Positions 24,634 through 34,226 of a stretch of 64,000 bases of DNA are shown here, in pieces (the first letter of the stretch is position 1; each line of letters starts with the position of its first letter). The notes under the pieces were generated by a model. The model was given only the letters and a program-made list of their open reading frames with translations, did no database searches and was not told the DNA's origin. This DNA is from Stenotrophomonas maltophilia. Lineage in GTDB: Bacteria; Pseudomonadota; Gammaproteobacteria; Xanthomonadales; Xanthomonadaceae. The position numbers were made by a program, and so were the translations under genes. The stretch spans positions 1 to 64,000 of the forward strand of contig NZ_SRHZ01000055.1 in NCBI RefSeq assembly GCF_004684085.1, written 5' to 3'.

Positions 24634-25026
24634 TGTTACACTCGGGGGGCGAGATAAGGGATTGATTTCGTTGGAAGTTACTCAGGGCCAGAAGCCCAGC
24701 TTCCGACGAATCCGGCACAGTGCGCGACCACCGCCCGCGGGGCGGCCATGTTAGCGGCTCACCGGCCTTCCCGGCCATCGCCGGATGTCTGACACACAAC
24801 CGTGCTGAACATGTCCCGCGTGGCGCTCCAGCCTGGCTGACAGCTGCCTGCGGCCTGTAACACCCCAAAACCCATAAGAGTGAAGCGCTCCCGCGGCCTG
24901 CCGTGGTGTCGTAGCGCTGGAAACCCAAGCCGCCCTCCCCGCGCTTGCGCGAATGGGCGGCGAACCGTGTCCAGAGGCGAAACCCCATGGCGTTCCGCGC
25001 GGTAGCCGCTTGCGAGGAACGCAACA
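24634..25026 (+). promoter_or_regulatory. rne promoter candidate and long structured leader
   Basis: TGTTACACT (24634-24642) fits an extended -10 element; no clear -35 is seen. From there to the rne ATG is about 385 bases with no convincing gene, rich in short GC stems such as CCGGCC...GGCCATCGCCGG near 24765. Long 5' leaders on rne are used for autoregulation in enterobacteria and pseudomonads, where RNase E cuts its own leader; the same is inferred here. Confidence 0.5.
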
Positions 25027-28000
25027 ATGAAGCGAATGCTGATCAACGCCACGCAGGCTGAAGAGCTGCGTGTTGCCATCGTGGATGGCCAGTCGTTGTA
25101 TGACATCGACATCGAACAGCCGTCGAAGGAACAGAAGAAGTCCAACATCTACAAGGGCCGGATCTTCCGCATCGAGCCCTCGCTGGAAGCGGCCTTCGTT
25201 GAATACGGTGGCGGCCGCCATGGCTTCCTGCCCCTGAAGGAAATCTCCCGCGACTACTTCCAGGCCGGTGTCGACCACAACAAGGCCGGTATCCGCGAGC
25301 TGTTGAAGGAAGGCCAGGAGATCGTTGTCCAGGTCGACAAGGAAGAGCGTGGCAACAAGGGCGCCGCCCTGACCACGTTCATCTCGCTGGCCGGCCGTTA
25401 CATGGTGCTGATGCCGAACTCGCCCAGCGCCGGCGGTGTCTCCCGTCGCATCGAGGGCGAAGACCGGGCCGCCCTGAAGGACGCCCTGGACAAGCTGAAC
25501 ATCCCCGATGAAATGGGCGTGATCATCCGTACCGCCGGCGTCGGCCGCGATGCGGAAGAACTGCAGTGGGACCTCGATTACCTGCTGAACGTCTGGCGTG
25601 CGATCGCCGAAGCTGCGCTGAGCAAGCCGGCCCCGTTCCTGATCTACCAGGAATCGCGCCTGATCGTGCGCGCCCTGCGTGACTACCTGCGCGCCGACAT
25701 CGGCGAGATCCTGGTGGACACCGAGGAGATGTACGAGCACGCCAAGGAGTTCATGCAGCAGGTGATGCCGCAGACCCTGCGCAAGCTCAAGCACTACAAG
25801 GACGACATCCCGCTGTTCAACCGCTTCCAGATCGAATCGCAGATCGAAGGCGCCTACGAGCGCAACGTGCGCCTGCCGTCGGGCGGCTCGATCGTGGTCG
25901 ACCAGACCGAAGCCCTGACTGCGGTCGACGTGAACTCCTCGCGCGCCACCAAGGGCAGCGACATCGAGGACACCGCGTTCCAGACCAACCTGGAAGCGGC
26001 TGAAGAAGTGGCCCGCCAGCTGCGCCTGCGCGACCTGGGCGGCCTGGTGGTGATCGATTTCATCGACATGGCCTCCAACAAGCACCAGCGCGAGGTCGAG
26101 AACCGCCTCGCCAACGCGCTGAAGTACGACCGTGCGCGCGTGCAGGTCGGCCGCATCTCGCGCTTCGGCCTGCTGGAAATGAGCCGCCAGCGCCTGCGCC
26201 CGAGCCTGGGCGAATCCAGCCAGATCGTCTGCCCGCGCTGCGATGGCCACGGCCGCATGCGCAGCGTGGAATCGTTGTCGCTGTCGATCATCCGCGTCGC
26301 TGAAGAGCATGCGATGAAGGAGAACACCGGGCAGGTGCTGGTACAGGCCCCGGTGGAGATTGCCAATTACCTGCTGAATGAAAAGCGCAGCGCGCTGCGC
26401 GAGATCGAACAGCGCCATGAAGCGCCGATCGTGATCGTCGCCGATGAGCAGCTGCACACCCCGCATTACACCGTCACCCGCCTGCGCGACAACGAACTGG
26501 GCGAGGAAAGTGGCCGACCGAGCTACCAGCGCGGCACCCCGCGCAAGCTGCCGGTGCACGCACTGACCAAGGGCCAGCTGAACATCCCGCCGCCGATGGT
26601 GACCCAGGTCAAGCACAACTCCCCCGCCCCGGTGCGTGAGGAAGTGGAGCCGGCCGCGGCACCCGCACCGGCACCGGTTGCGGCCGTTGCCCCGGCTGCG
26701 GCCGCCAGCGGCGGCGTCGTCGGTTGGCTGAAGCGCATCTTCGGTGGCGAACCGGCCCCGGCCGCCGCTCCGGCACCCGCCGCCCGTCAGCCGCAGCAGG
26801 ATGGCGGCCGTCGTGACCGCAACAAGGATCGCAACAAGGACCGCAAGGACCGTCGCGAGGACAGCCGTGGCAACGGCGGCAATGGCAATGCGCAGCAGCA
26901 GAAGGACGGTGGCAACCGCAAGGACCGCGGCGAGCAGCGCAAGGACGGCCGCCAGGGTGGCAACGGCGGCAATCCGGCCAACGGCAATGCCCAGCAGCCG
27001 CAGCAGGGCAAGCAGAAGGATCAGCAGAAGGACGGTCAGCAGCAGCCGCAGCAGCAGAACAAGCCGCGCAACGAGCCGCAGGCCCAGAATCCGCAGCAGC
27101 CGAAGCTGAAGCAGCCCCGGCAGCCGCGCCCGCAGCAGGACGGTGACAAGCCGGCCGAGAAGCCGCAGCGCAGCGCCGCCGAAGCAGCTACCGAGGTGGC
27201 AGCCGCCGCCGCGGTGACCGTGACGGCTGTCGTGGCCAACACCGTGACCGCGCAGGAAGCCACCGCACCGGTTGCACCGGTTGCCGCCGCTCCGGTGGAC
27301 GCCGCACCGGTAGCCGAGACCGCTCTTGCCGCAACCACTGAGGCAGAGGCCGCTGTCGTGACCGCTGAAGAGGCCACGACCGATGCCACGGGTGACCAGG
27401 CGGGCGAAGGCGCGAGCCGCCGTCGTCGAGGCCGTCGCGGTGGCCGCCGCCGCCGTCGCGGTGGCGCCGAGAACGCCACCGGCAGCGACGCCCTGGGCGA
27501 CGATCAGGACGACGGTGACGACGGCGATGACGCCGACGGCACTGAGCCGAACCTCGACAACGCAGGTGAAACCGCTCCGGCCGCTGCCACTCAGCCTGCA
27601 CGTTCGCAGCCGGAGTTCGACTTCGATGACGAAGCTGAGCCGGCCGCCGTCGAAGCCGGGAAGCCGGTTCGTGCCGCCGCAGCCGTCGCCGCCGCGCCGG
27701 TCGCAGTGGTGAGCAGCGCTGTGGTCGAAGCCGCCGCACCGGTCGTGGCGGAAGTGGCCCCGGTCGAAGCTGCTGCGAAGACCGAAGCGGTGTCCTCGCC
27801 GGTGCAGACCAGCATGCTCGATGCCATCGACGCCGCGACCCCGGCCCAGCCGGTAGCCGCTGCCGCGCCGGTGACCGAAGCAAAGCCGGTCGCGGTTGAA
27901 GCAGCCCCGGCGGTTGAGGTCACTCCGGTGATCGAAGCCAAGCCGGTGGCGGTCGAGGCTGCACCGGTGGTTGAAGCCAAGCCGGAGATCGTTGAAGCCG

Positions 28001-28278
28001 CTCCGGTAGTAGAAGCCAAGCCGGTGGCCGTTGAGGCTGCGCCGGTGGTTGAAGCCAAGCCGGTCGTCGAGCCCATCGTGGTCGCCGAACAGCCGGTCGC
28101 TGCGGCGGCGGTGGAAGCCGCGCCGAGCGAAGCCGCTGCCCCGGTCGCCGAAGCGGTGGTGACGCCGTCGATCGACCCGGTCGCCGATGGCCATGCCGAC
28201 GCTGCCGCCCAGGCTGCAGAAGCCAAGGCCGATGAAGAAGACGAAGAGGCCGCCAAGCGCACGCCGCCGGCGAACTGA
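25027..28278 (+). CDS. rne: Ribonuclease E
   Basis: A 1083-residue endoribonuclease, the scaffold of the RNA degradosome. The N-terminal catalytic half (about 1-510) has the S1 domain start ([21 protein letters not shown]), the DNase I-like site with [11 protein letters not shown] and DFIDM, and the zinc link CPRCDGHG. The C-terminal half is disordered: a Gln/Asn/Asp/Lys/Arg-rich RNA-binding stretch (about 590-710), a short [15 protein letters not shown] block near 800, then Ala/Pro/Val/Glu repeats of the [12 protein letters not shown] type (about 950-1030). [11 protein letters not shown] segment near 565 may be a membrane-binding amphipathic helix. Confidence 0.96.
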   Translation: MKRMLINATQAEELRVAIVDGQSLYDIDIEQPSKEQKKSNIYKGRIFRIEPSLEAAFVEYGGGRHGFLPLKEISRDYFQAGVDHNKAGIRELLKEGQEIVVQVDKEERGNKGAALTTFISLAGRYMVLMPNSPSAGGVSRRIEGEDRAALKDALDKLNIPDEMGVIIRTAGVGRDAEELQWDLDYLLNVWRAIAEAALSKPAPFLIYQESRLIVRALRDYLRADIGEILVDTEEMYEHAKEFMQQVMPQTLRKLKHYKDDIPLFNRFQIESQIEGAYERNVRLPSGGSIVVDQTEALTAVDVNSSRATKGSDIEDTAFQTNLEAAEEVARQLRLRDLGGLVVIDFIDMASNKHQREVENRLANALKYDRARVQVGRISRFGLLEMSRQRLRPSLGESSQIVCPRCDGHGRMRSVESLSLSIIRVAEEHAMKENTGQVLVQAPVEIANYLLNEKRSALREIEQRHEAPIVIVADEQLHTPHYTVTRLRDNELGEESGRPSYQRGTPRKLPVHALTKGQLNIPPPMVTQVKHNSPAPVREEVEPAAAPAPAPVAAVAPAAAASGGVVGWLKRIFGGEPAPAAAPAPAARQPQQDGGRRDRNKDRNKDRKDRREDSRGNGGNGNAQQQKDGGNRKDRGEQRKDGRQGGNGGNPANGNAQQPQQGKQKDQQKDGQQQPQQQNKPRNEPQAQNPQQPKLKQPRQPRPQQDGDKPAEKPQRSAAEAATEVAAAAAVTVTAVVANTVTAQEATAPVAPVAAAPVDAAPVAETALAATTEAEAAVVTAEEATTDATGDQAGEGASRRRRGRRGGRRRRRGGAENATGSDALGDDQDDGDDGDDADGTEPNLDNAGETAPAAATQPARSQPEFDFDDEAEPAAVEAGKPVRAAAAVAAAPVAVVSSAVVEAAAPVVAEVAPVEAAAKTEAVSSPVQTSMLDAIDAATPAQPVAAAAPVTEAKPVAVEAAPAVEVTPVIEAKPVAVEAAPVVEAKPEIVEAAPVVEAKPVAVEAAPVVEAKPVVEPIVVAEQPVAAAAVEAAPSEAAAPVAEAVVTPSIDPVADGHADAAAQAAEAKADEEDEEAAKRTPPAN

Positions 28279-28303
28279 TCGCTCTTTGATCGGGTGAAAC
28301 CGA

Positions 28304-28336
28304 AACGGCGGGGATCGATGATTCCCGCCGTTTTTT
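28304..28336 (+). terminator. Intrinsic terminator of rne
   Basis: AACGGCGGG and its complement flank an 11-base loop, followed by a T tract, 25 bases after the rne stop. Confidence 0.9.
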
Positions 28337-28366
28337 GTTTGTGCGTTTGGTGCTGGCTTCGCTTTG

Positions 28367-28442
28367 GTAGAGGCCAACCTTGGTTGGCGCCGTTGATTGA
28401 GTGCATGCGGCAGCGCCCGTGCCAACCAAGGTTGGCATCTAC
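28367..28442. repeat. Inverted SMAG pair (GGCCAACC type)
   Basis: Forward copy 28367-28390 and reverse copy 28419-28442, stem based on GCCAACC/GGTTGGC, GTAG at the outer ends, 28 bases apart. They separate the convergent rne and EEP genes. Confidence 0.9.
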
Positions 28443-28457
28443 CGGAGCGTGTCTGCG

Positions 28458-29345
28458 TCAGGGTTCCGGCGCGAACTGCAGGCGGGTCCACACACCGTAA
28501 TGATCCGAGGCCCAGCGTCCGCTGTCGTCGGGCTGGTCGAACAGGATCTTCGCCTCACGCGCCACCATTTCATCCTGCTGGAAGAAGATGTGGTCGATCC
28601 GCGACGGCGCCTGGTAATAGTGGCGGTTGAGCGTGCTGACCCCAGCCAGGTCGGTGTTGACGTGTACGCTGCCGTAGCTGTCGCCATAGTGACTGCGCAG
28701 TTCACTCAGGTCACCTGCATCCACCAGCGCATTGAAATCGCCGGCGATCACCACCGGTGCCCCGGCAGACGTCGCAGTGATGAAGCGCAGCAGATCCTCG
28801 ACCTGGGTACGACGGATGCGCTGCCCATTCTCATCGCTGCGTTCGTTGAGATGCGTGGCATAGATGTTGACCGGCTTGCCATCGACGTCGATGCGCAGAT
28901 GAGCGACGGTGCGATAGTCGTCCAACGGCAGCAGCAGATGATCACCCTGGGCGAGGATCGGCCGCCGGGTCAGCAGCGCATTGCCGTAGCGCTTGGGTGC
29001 ACCGACCGGATCGGTGGACACGAACACGTACTTGTAGCCGAGCTGGCTGGCCAGCCACTGTGCCTGGTTGCGCACGGTGCGCCGCTGGATCACCTCCTGC
29101 AGGGCAATCGCATCGGGCTGCAGGCGCTTGAGCTCGGCCAGGATGGTGCGGCGGCGGCTCGGCCAGTCTTCGCGGTCATGGTGCAGGTTGAAGGTGACCA
29201 TGCTCATTCCCGGAGCGCTGGCAACGTCGGGCGCTGCGGTCGCGGCCGCCGGTTCGGCCGCCATCATCACACCCGGCAATGCCAATGCAATTGCCAGCCC
29301 CAGGGCACGCACCAACGTGCGCACCCTCGCCCCCTGCAGCTTCAT
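28458..29345 (-). CDS. Secreted EEP-family phosphodiesterase/nuclease
   Basis: A 295-residue protein with a signal peptide (cleavage near PGVMMAAEP) and an intact endonuclease/exonuclease/phosphatase domain: FNLHHD (Asn53), LQEV (Glu84), GDFNA (Asp203, Asn205), RIDHIFF, and SDHYGVW (Asp281, His282). It could cleave nucleic acids, phospholipid head groups or phosphorylated sugars in the periplasm. It is the last gene of a leftward sugar-utilisation operon, two bases after the stop of the large hydrolase-like gene. That suggests it processes a phosphodiester-linked or phospho-substituted part of the same substrate. The degenerate protein at 16438-17280 is a distant relative. Confidence 0.88.
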   Translation of the reverse strand: MKLQGARVRTLVRALGLAIALALPGVMMAAEPAAATAAPDVASAPGMSMVTFNLHHDREDWPSRRRTILAELKRLQPDAIALQEVIQRRTVRNQAQWLASQLGYKYVFVSTDPVGAPKRYGNALLTRRPILAQGDHLLLPLDDYRTVAHLRIDVDGKPVNIYATHLNERSDENGQRIRRTQVEDLLRFITATSAGAPVVIAGDFNALVDAGDLSELRSHYGDSYGSVHVNTDLAGVSTLNRHYYQAPSRIDHIFFQQDEMVAREAKILFDQPDDSGRWASDHYGVWTRLQFAPEP

Positions 29346-29347
29346 TG

Positions 29348-32300
29348 CTACTGTCCCTTGCGTTCGGCGCGGCGCACCGCGCTCGGCACTTCAATCTCGA
29401 CCCGCGCCGGCAACTGGTGCACGTGCAGTTCCTTGTTGACCCATTCGGCCGCTTCGCCGTTGATGGTCGCCTCACCCGGTTCACCGGCGTAAGGCCACGG
29501 CAGCACGACGCCACCGACCGGCGGCACCAGGCCTGGCTGCAGCTCAAGCACCAGCTGCTTGTCGCTGCGCTGCAGACGGTAGTTCAGCTGGCCCTGCGGG
29601 GTACGCAGACCCTGCACGGCAATGCCTTCGCCCTGCAACCACGCGCTCGGCACGCCGGCGGCCAGCACCAGTGCCTCGTCCATGTCGCGGTTATAGGCGA
29701 ACATGTCCAGGGCCGAGCGCACGAAGTCCGAGGCCACCCACGCGTGCGGCAGGTCACCGACGAAGAACGGCTTGCGCGGCGTACGCGAGACCACTTCGGC
29801 CCACTGGTTCCAGGCCTGCGGCGCGCGGTCCTTGAAGAAGAACTCGGTGGCCTGCCAGGCGCGGTCGCGCCAGCCCAGGCGCACGAACGCGGCCACGTTG
29901 CGCCACTCGTACGGGGTGTAGTCCTTCCACTCGCGCTTGCCGTCACGACGGGCAACGAACTCGTTCCAGTAGCGCTCGAAGGTCGCATCCAAGGCCTGCT
30001 GCGGCAGCCGGCCCTGCTCACCGCCCGGGGCCAGCGCAATGGTGGTCGAGGTCGCGTCGAAGTCGCCCAGCTCGGCCGAGCCTGGGAGATAGTCGATGTT
30101 GTGCTGCTGCATCGCGGACAGCAGCGACGCCTGCAGGTCATCACGGAACTGGTCGCGCGATTCGGCGATCTGCATCGCCTCGATCTTGCCCAGCTGGGTC
30201 GCCAGCAACGCCGCGTCCTTGTAGCCGCGCAGTGCCCAGAAGTTGTCCCAGTACGAATGCATCGGCTTGGCCGAATAGCCCTCGTGGCTGATCGAGGCCG
30301 GCATCATGCCGTAGAAGGCCGGATTGCGTGCGCGGTTCTCTTCGGTCCGTTCGCTGGCGCGCAGCTGCTCCATGTAGCCGTAGGCGCCCTGCACATGCGG
30401 CCACATCAGCTCGGTGAAAGTGCTGTCGCCGGTGTAGCGTCCGTACTCGGCAATGCTGTAGATCAGCTCACCATGGCTGTCGTTTTCCGGCACCGGATCG
30501 CTGCCGCGCGCATCGACGCAGCACGGCACCTTGCCGTTCTCGAACTGGTATGGCGCATACCAGTTGATGTAGTCACGCACGGCATCGCTGCGGCCCATGC
30601 GCAACAGGCCCTCGGAGATCATCGCGCCATCGCGGATCCAACTGCGCGCATACGATCGCGTGCCCGGCTGCAGGCGCGGACCAACGCGCGAGATCAGCAT
30701 GTGTGCGACCGCGGTGCGCAGAGTATCAATCAGTGCCTGGCCGGCGGCGGGCACCTGCAGCGAGACCACACCCAGCTTCTTTCGCCACAGTTCGGCCACC
30801 TGCGCCTGCGCCTTGGCCACGTCCAGTGCCTGCGGCGCCCAGCCACCGGTCTGCGGCAGCACCACCGCCACTTCACGGCTCTGGCCCGGCTCCAGCTTGA
30901 ACGTGTACATGAGCGCACCCGACGCCATGCCGGTGCTGTCCTTCACCGCCGTGGTGGCCGGATACTTCCCCTCCGCCAGATGCATCGCATCCAGCTTGCT
31001 GTCGAAGGAACTGGCGAAGCGCGCGTCCGGCACCTGCAGCGGATAGATGCGCGGCTCGCCGTTGACGCGCACCAGCTGTTCGCCAACATCCAACGCGTCG
31101 ATGCGGCTGAAGCCACCGACGGTATTGAGGAACTGGGTAGGCGGGTTGACCTGCCAGGGACGGATCGCCAGCGCCAGGGTGTACTCGTGCGCGACCTTGT
31201 CCGGGTTGCTGAGTCGATAGCGACCGATCAGCTGCGCGCGCTCGGGAGTACCCTGCACGAAACTGGTCACCGCCAGCCCAACCTTCTCATGCACCCAGTC
31301 GACGTTGGCGATCGGCAGGTAGTGATCCTGCAGCGATTGGGTGATAGCCACCTTGGACCAGTCCAGCAGCTTGCCGTCGAGACGGATGAACGGTTCGATG
31401 CTGAAGCTGCCTTTGGCCGGCTCCAGTGCACCATCCTCACTGATCAGCGCCTGCTCCTGGCCGCCATCGAGACCCAGCAGGGTCCAGTAGGGTTGCTCGC
31501 CCACGTAGGCACGCGGCAGCGAACCCCGTGGCAGGTCGGCAGCCACCGAAGACAGGAACGCATTCGGGGTCGCGGCGAAAGCCAAGGGCTTGAGCGCGAT
31601 ATCACGGATGCCGTAACGCCAGTTCGGGCCGTCCTGCAGATCGAAGCGCACGTAGCGCGCGTCGGTATCCGGCAGTGCCAGCCAGTCGCGGCCACCGGCA
31701 CCACTGGTGACTTCGCGCACGGTGCGCCAGTCCCGACCATCCTCGGACGTGCGCACGGTGTAGCGGCGGGCCTCCAGGTTCGGCAACCAGTCGATCACCG
31801 CGCCACCGATCTCGCGGCTTTTGTGCAGGTCCAGGCTGATGGTCTGCTGCTTGACCCCGCCGCTGATCCAGAAGGTATCGCTCTTGCCATCGATCATGCG
31901 GTCCTGCAGCGCCATCGCGGTATCGGCGATCACCGACGGCACCAGCGCCGAATCATCCTGCGGCGGCAGGCCCTGCAGGGTCAGCTTGTCGAAGCACACC
32001 GTGCCGCGCCCACCGACTTTGCTGTAGAGGGTGAGCTCCACTGCGGCGCTGCGCGACATCTCCTTCCCGGGCGACGGGCCCCAGGCCTTGTCGATCTGGC
32101 GGCGGCGGTACTCCACCGGTGTCCACGCCTTGGGGAAAGCATAGCCGGGACGGTTGACCCACCAGACGTTGTCGCCGCTGGCGTCGATCAACTTGAACTG
32201 CAGGTCGTTGCCCGGTGAATCGCCGCGCAGCTGGAAACCGAAGCGGTAATTGACCGGGTACTCGATGTTCAGCGCGCGGCGGATGCCGACGTAGCCGGAG

Positions 32301-32515
32301 ACATCATGGAAGTCATAGTCCAGGCACAGTGCACGACCACCGCCGGCACCGCTGACCGGCCGCAGCGAACCACTGACCTGATCGGACAGCACCAGCTTCC
32401 ACGCGCTGATGTCATCGAAGTCGTCCAGCACCTTGGGCGCAGGCAGCGCCGGTGGTGCGGCGATCGCCAGGGAGGTCCACAACAGGCCCAATCCAACGGC
32501 GATCGCTCGCTTCAT
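29348..32515 (-). CDS. Large secreted F5/8-domain, six-hairpin-like carbohydrate protein
   Basis: A 1055-residue exported protein (signal MKRAIAVGLGLLWTSLAIAA). Residues about 28-195 look like a carbohydrate-binding jelly roll (VLDDFDDISAWKL, FDKLTLQGLP). About 200-325 resembles a coagulation-factor 5/8 C domain (ISLDLHKSREIGGAVIDW, TVRTSEDGRDW, RYVRFDLQDG). The rest, with RSWIRDGAMISEGLLRMGRS, PENDSHGELIYSIAEYGRYT and SYWDNFWALRGYKDA, resembles six-hairpin glycosidases, with acidic residues that could be catalytic. No GH family can be fixed. It overlaps the MalG-like gene by four bases and should act on the sugar imported by this locus. Confidence 0.8.
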   Translation of the reverse strand: MKRAIAVGLGLLWTSLAIAAPPALPAPKVLDDFDDISAWKLVLSDQVSGSLRPVSGAGGGRALCLDYDFHDVSGYVGIRRALNIEYPVNYRFGFQLRGDSPGNDLQFKLIDASGDNVWWVNRPGYAFPKAWTPVEYRRRQIDKAWGPSPGKEMSRSAAVELTLYSKVGGRGTVCFDKLTLQGLPPQDDSALVPSVIADTAMALQDRMIDGKSDTFWISGGVKQQTISLDLHKSREIGGAVIDWLPNLEARRYTVRTSEDGRDWRTVREVTSGAGGRDWLALPDTDARYVRFDLQDGPNWRYGIRDIALKPLAFAATPNAFLSSVAADLPRGSLPRAYVGEQPYWTLLGLDGGQEQALISEDGALEPAKGSFSIEPFIRLDGKLLDWSKVAITQSLQDHYLPIANVDWVHEKVGLAVTSFVQGTPERAQLIGRYRLSNPDKVAHEYTLALAIRPWQVNPPTQFLNTVGGFSRIDALDVGEQLVRVNGEPRIYPLQVPDARFASSFDSKLDAMHLAEGKYPATTAVKDSTGMASGALMYTFKLEPGQSREVAVVLPQTGGWAPQALDVAKAQAQVAELWRKKLGVVSLQVPAAGQALIDTLRTAVAHMLISRVGPRLQPGTRSYARSWIRDGAMISEGLLRMGRSDAVRDYINWYAPYQFENGKVPCCVDARGSDPVPENDSHGELIYSIAEYGRYTGDSTFTELMWPHVQGAYGYMEQLRASERTEENRARNPAFYGMMPASISHEGYSAKPMHSYWDNFWALRGYKDAALLATQLGKIEAMQIAESRDQFRDDLQASLLSAMQQHNIDYLPGSAELGDFDATSTTIALAPGGEQGRLPQQALDATFERYWNEFVARRDGKREWKDYTPYEWRNVAAFVRLGWRDRAWQATEFFFKDRAPQAWNQWAEVVSRTPRKPFFVGDLPHAWVASDFVRSALDMFAYNRDMDEALVLAAGVPSAWLQGEGIAVQGLRTPQGQLNYRLQRSDKQLVLELQPGLVPPVGGVVLPWPYAGEPGEATINGEAAEWVNKELHVHQLPARVEIEVPSAVRRAERKGQ

Positions 32516-33348
32516 CCCTTGACGCTCCCCAGCAACAGACCTTGGATGTAGTACCGCTGCAGCACCAGGAACAGTGCCAGCACCGGAACCACGGTGACCA
32601 CCGCGCCGGCCATCATCATTTCAACGTCCATGATGTGCTCGCGCGAGAGGGTGGCCAGCGCCACCGGCAAAGTGTAGTGCTCCTGATCGGTCAGCACGAT
32701 CAACGGCCACATGAAATCGTTCCATGCACCCATGAAGGTGAAGATGGCCAGGGTCACCAGCACCGGCTTGAGCATCGGCAGCACGATCTGGAAGAAGATG
32801 CGCAGTTCCCCTGCCCCGTCGATGCGGGCCGCTTCCAGCAGTTCGTCCGGAATCGAACGCGCGTACTGGCGCACCAGGAAGATGCCGAACACGCTGGCCA
32901 GCGCCGGCACGATCACGCCGCCGAAGCTGTTGACCAGGCCCAGCTGCTTCATCAGCAGGAACAGCGGCAGCATCGCCACCTGCGCCGGGATCACCAGTGC
33001 CGCCATCAGCACCTGGAACAGGCGCTCGCGGCCGACGAAGTTCAGCTTGGCGAACGCATAGCCGGCCATTGTGTTCAGCAGCAGCGAACCCAGGGTGATG
33101 CCCACCGATACCAGCAGGCTGTTGGCGAAGTTGCCGCCCATGCCGGTGCGCGCGAACAATTCATGGTAGTTGCGCGTGGTGATGCTGGATGGCAGCAGCG
33201 GCGGCGGGAAGTGGGTGGCCTCACCCTGCGGCATGAACGACACCGAGAGCATCCACAACAGCGGTGCCAGGCTGACCAGGGCCAGCATCAGCAACGCACC
33301 ATTGATCAACCACGGGTACCAGCGCGACTGGCCGATTTCACGACTCAT
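32512..33348 (-). CDS. Sugar ABC transporter permease, MalG type
   Basis: A 278-residue inner-membrane permease with six predicted helices (start MSREIGQSRWYPWLINGALL). The EAA loop contacting the ATPase is ELLEAARIDGAGELRIFFQI. The C-terminus ends QRYYIQGLLLGSVKG, a standard MalG/CUT1 ending. The ATG at 33348 overlaps the TGA of the MalF-like gene (ATGA), and its own stop overlaps the next gene start, so the set is translationally coupled. No ATPase gene is in the operon; a shared MalK/MsiK-type ATPase encoded elsewhere is required. Confidence 0.93.
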   Translation of the reverse strand: MSREIGQSRWYPWLINGALLMLALVSLAPLLWMLSVSFMPQGEATHFPPPLLPSSITTRNYHELFARTGMGGNFANSLLVSVGITLGSLLLNTMAGYAFAKLNFVGRERLFQVLMAALVIPAQVAMLPLFLLMKQLGLVNSFGGVIVPALASVFGIFLVRQYARSIPDELLEAARIDGAGELRIFFQIVLPMLKPVLVTLAIFTFMGAWNDFMWPLIVLTDQEHYTLPVALATLSREHIMDVEMMMAGAVVTVVPVLALFLVLQRYYIQGLLLGSVKG

Positions 33349-34226
33349 ACCAACTGCCTCTTGCGGCCGAAACGCAGCATCACGGTGGTCACCGCCAGGA
33401 TGATCAGGAACAGCAGGAACGCCACTGCGGAGGCGCGCCCCAGGTTCCACCACTTGAAGCCTTCCTCAAACATGAAATACAGCACGCTGACGGTACTCTG
33501 CAGTGGGTCGCCGCGGGTCATCACGTAGGGCTCGGCGAACAGCTGGAAGTAGCCGGACACGGTAATCACCCCGACCACCAGCAACACCGGGCCGAGCATC
33601 GGCAGGGTGATGTGCAGGAACTGCTTCCAGCGCGAGGCGCCGTCGATGCGGGCGGCCTCGTACAGGTCATGCGGGATCGCCTGCAGGCCGGCCAGGAAGA
33701 TCACCATGTTGTAGCCGAAGTTCTTCCACACCGCGAACAGCATGATGGTCGGCATCGCCCAGTTGGGATCACCCAGCCAGTCGATCGGACTGATGCCCAG
33801 ATGCCCCAGGCCGTAGTTCACCAGGCCATAGCTGGTATGGAACAGGTAGCGCCAGATCACCGCCACCGCCACCAGCGTGGTCACCACCGGCGCGAACAGC
33901 GCGGTGCGGAACAGCGCCTTGAAGCGCGCGGCCGGTGCATTGAGCAGCATCGCCGCGCCCAGCGACACGCCGATCGACAACGGCACGCCGATCAGCACGA
34001 AATAGGTGGTGTTCCACAGCGACTTCCAGAACATCGGTGTCTGCAGCAGATCGATGTAGTTGCCGAGGCCGACGAAGCGCAGGTTGCTGCTGTCGGCCAA
34101 GGCATACAGGTCGAAGTCGGTCACGCTCAGCGCCAGCGCCGAAGCCACCGGCAGGCCGAAGAACATGCCCAGCACGATCAGCGAGGGGCCGGCGAAGATC
34201 CAGCCGGCAAGCGAAGTACGTTTCAT
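33345..34226 (-). CDS. Sugar ABC transporter permease, MalF type
   Basis: A 293-residue inner-membrane permease of the CUT1 sugar uptake class with six predicted helices. The EAA loop is DLYEAARIDGASRWKQFLHI. LFAEPYVMTRGDPLQSTVSV is a common late loop in this class. It pairs with the MalG-like product to form the membrane channel. Its ATG overlaps the stop of the binding-protein gene by four bases. CUT1 systems usually import di- to oligosaccharides or glycerol phosphates. Confidence 0.93.
   Translation of the reverse strand: MKRTSLAGWIFAGPSLIVLGMFFGLPVASALALSVTDFDLYALADSSNLRFVGLGNYIDLLQTPMFWKSLWNTTYFVLIGVPLSIGVSLGAAMLLNAPAARFKALFRTALFAPVVTTLVAVAVIWRYLFHTSYGLVNYGLGHLGISPIDWLGDPNWAMPTIMLFAVWKNFGYNMVIFLAGLQAIPHDLYEAARIDGASRWKQFLHITLPMLGPVLLVVGVITVSGYFQLFAEPYVMTRGDPLQSTVSVLYFMFEEGFKWWNLGRASAVAFLLFLIILAVTTVMLRFGRKRQLV

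Noticed and set aside
27840-28080. Direct DNA repeats at the end of rne as a minisatellite
   Set aside because: They encode in-frame [16 protein letters not shown] units and are part of the disordered RNase E tail.
24751-28491. A reading frame of about 1246 codons on the minus strand opposite rne
   Set aside because: It is the antisense shadow of rne in a high-GC genome; the translation is low-complexity and rne has full family motifs.
29279-32218. Long plus-strand frame of about 979 codons opposite the F5/8-domain protein gene
   Set aside because: Antisense shadow; composition is biased and it crosses into the EEP gene without any domain.
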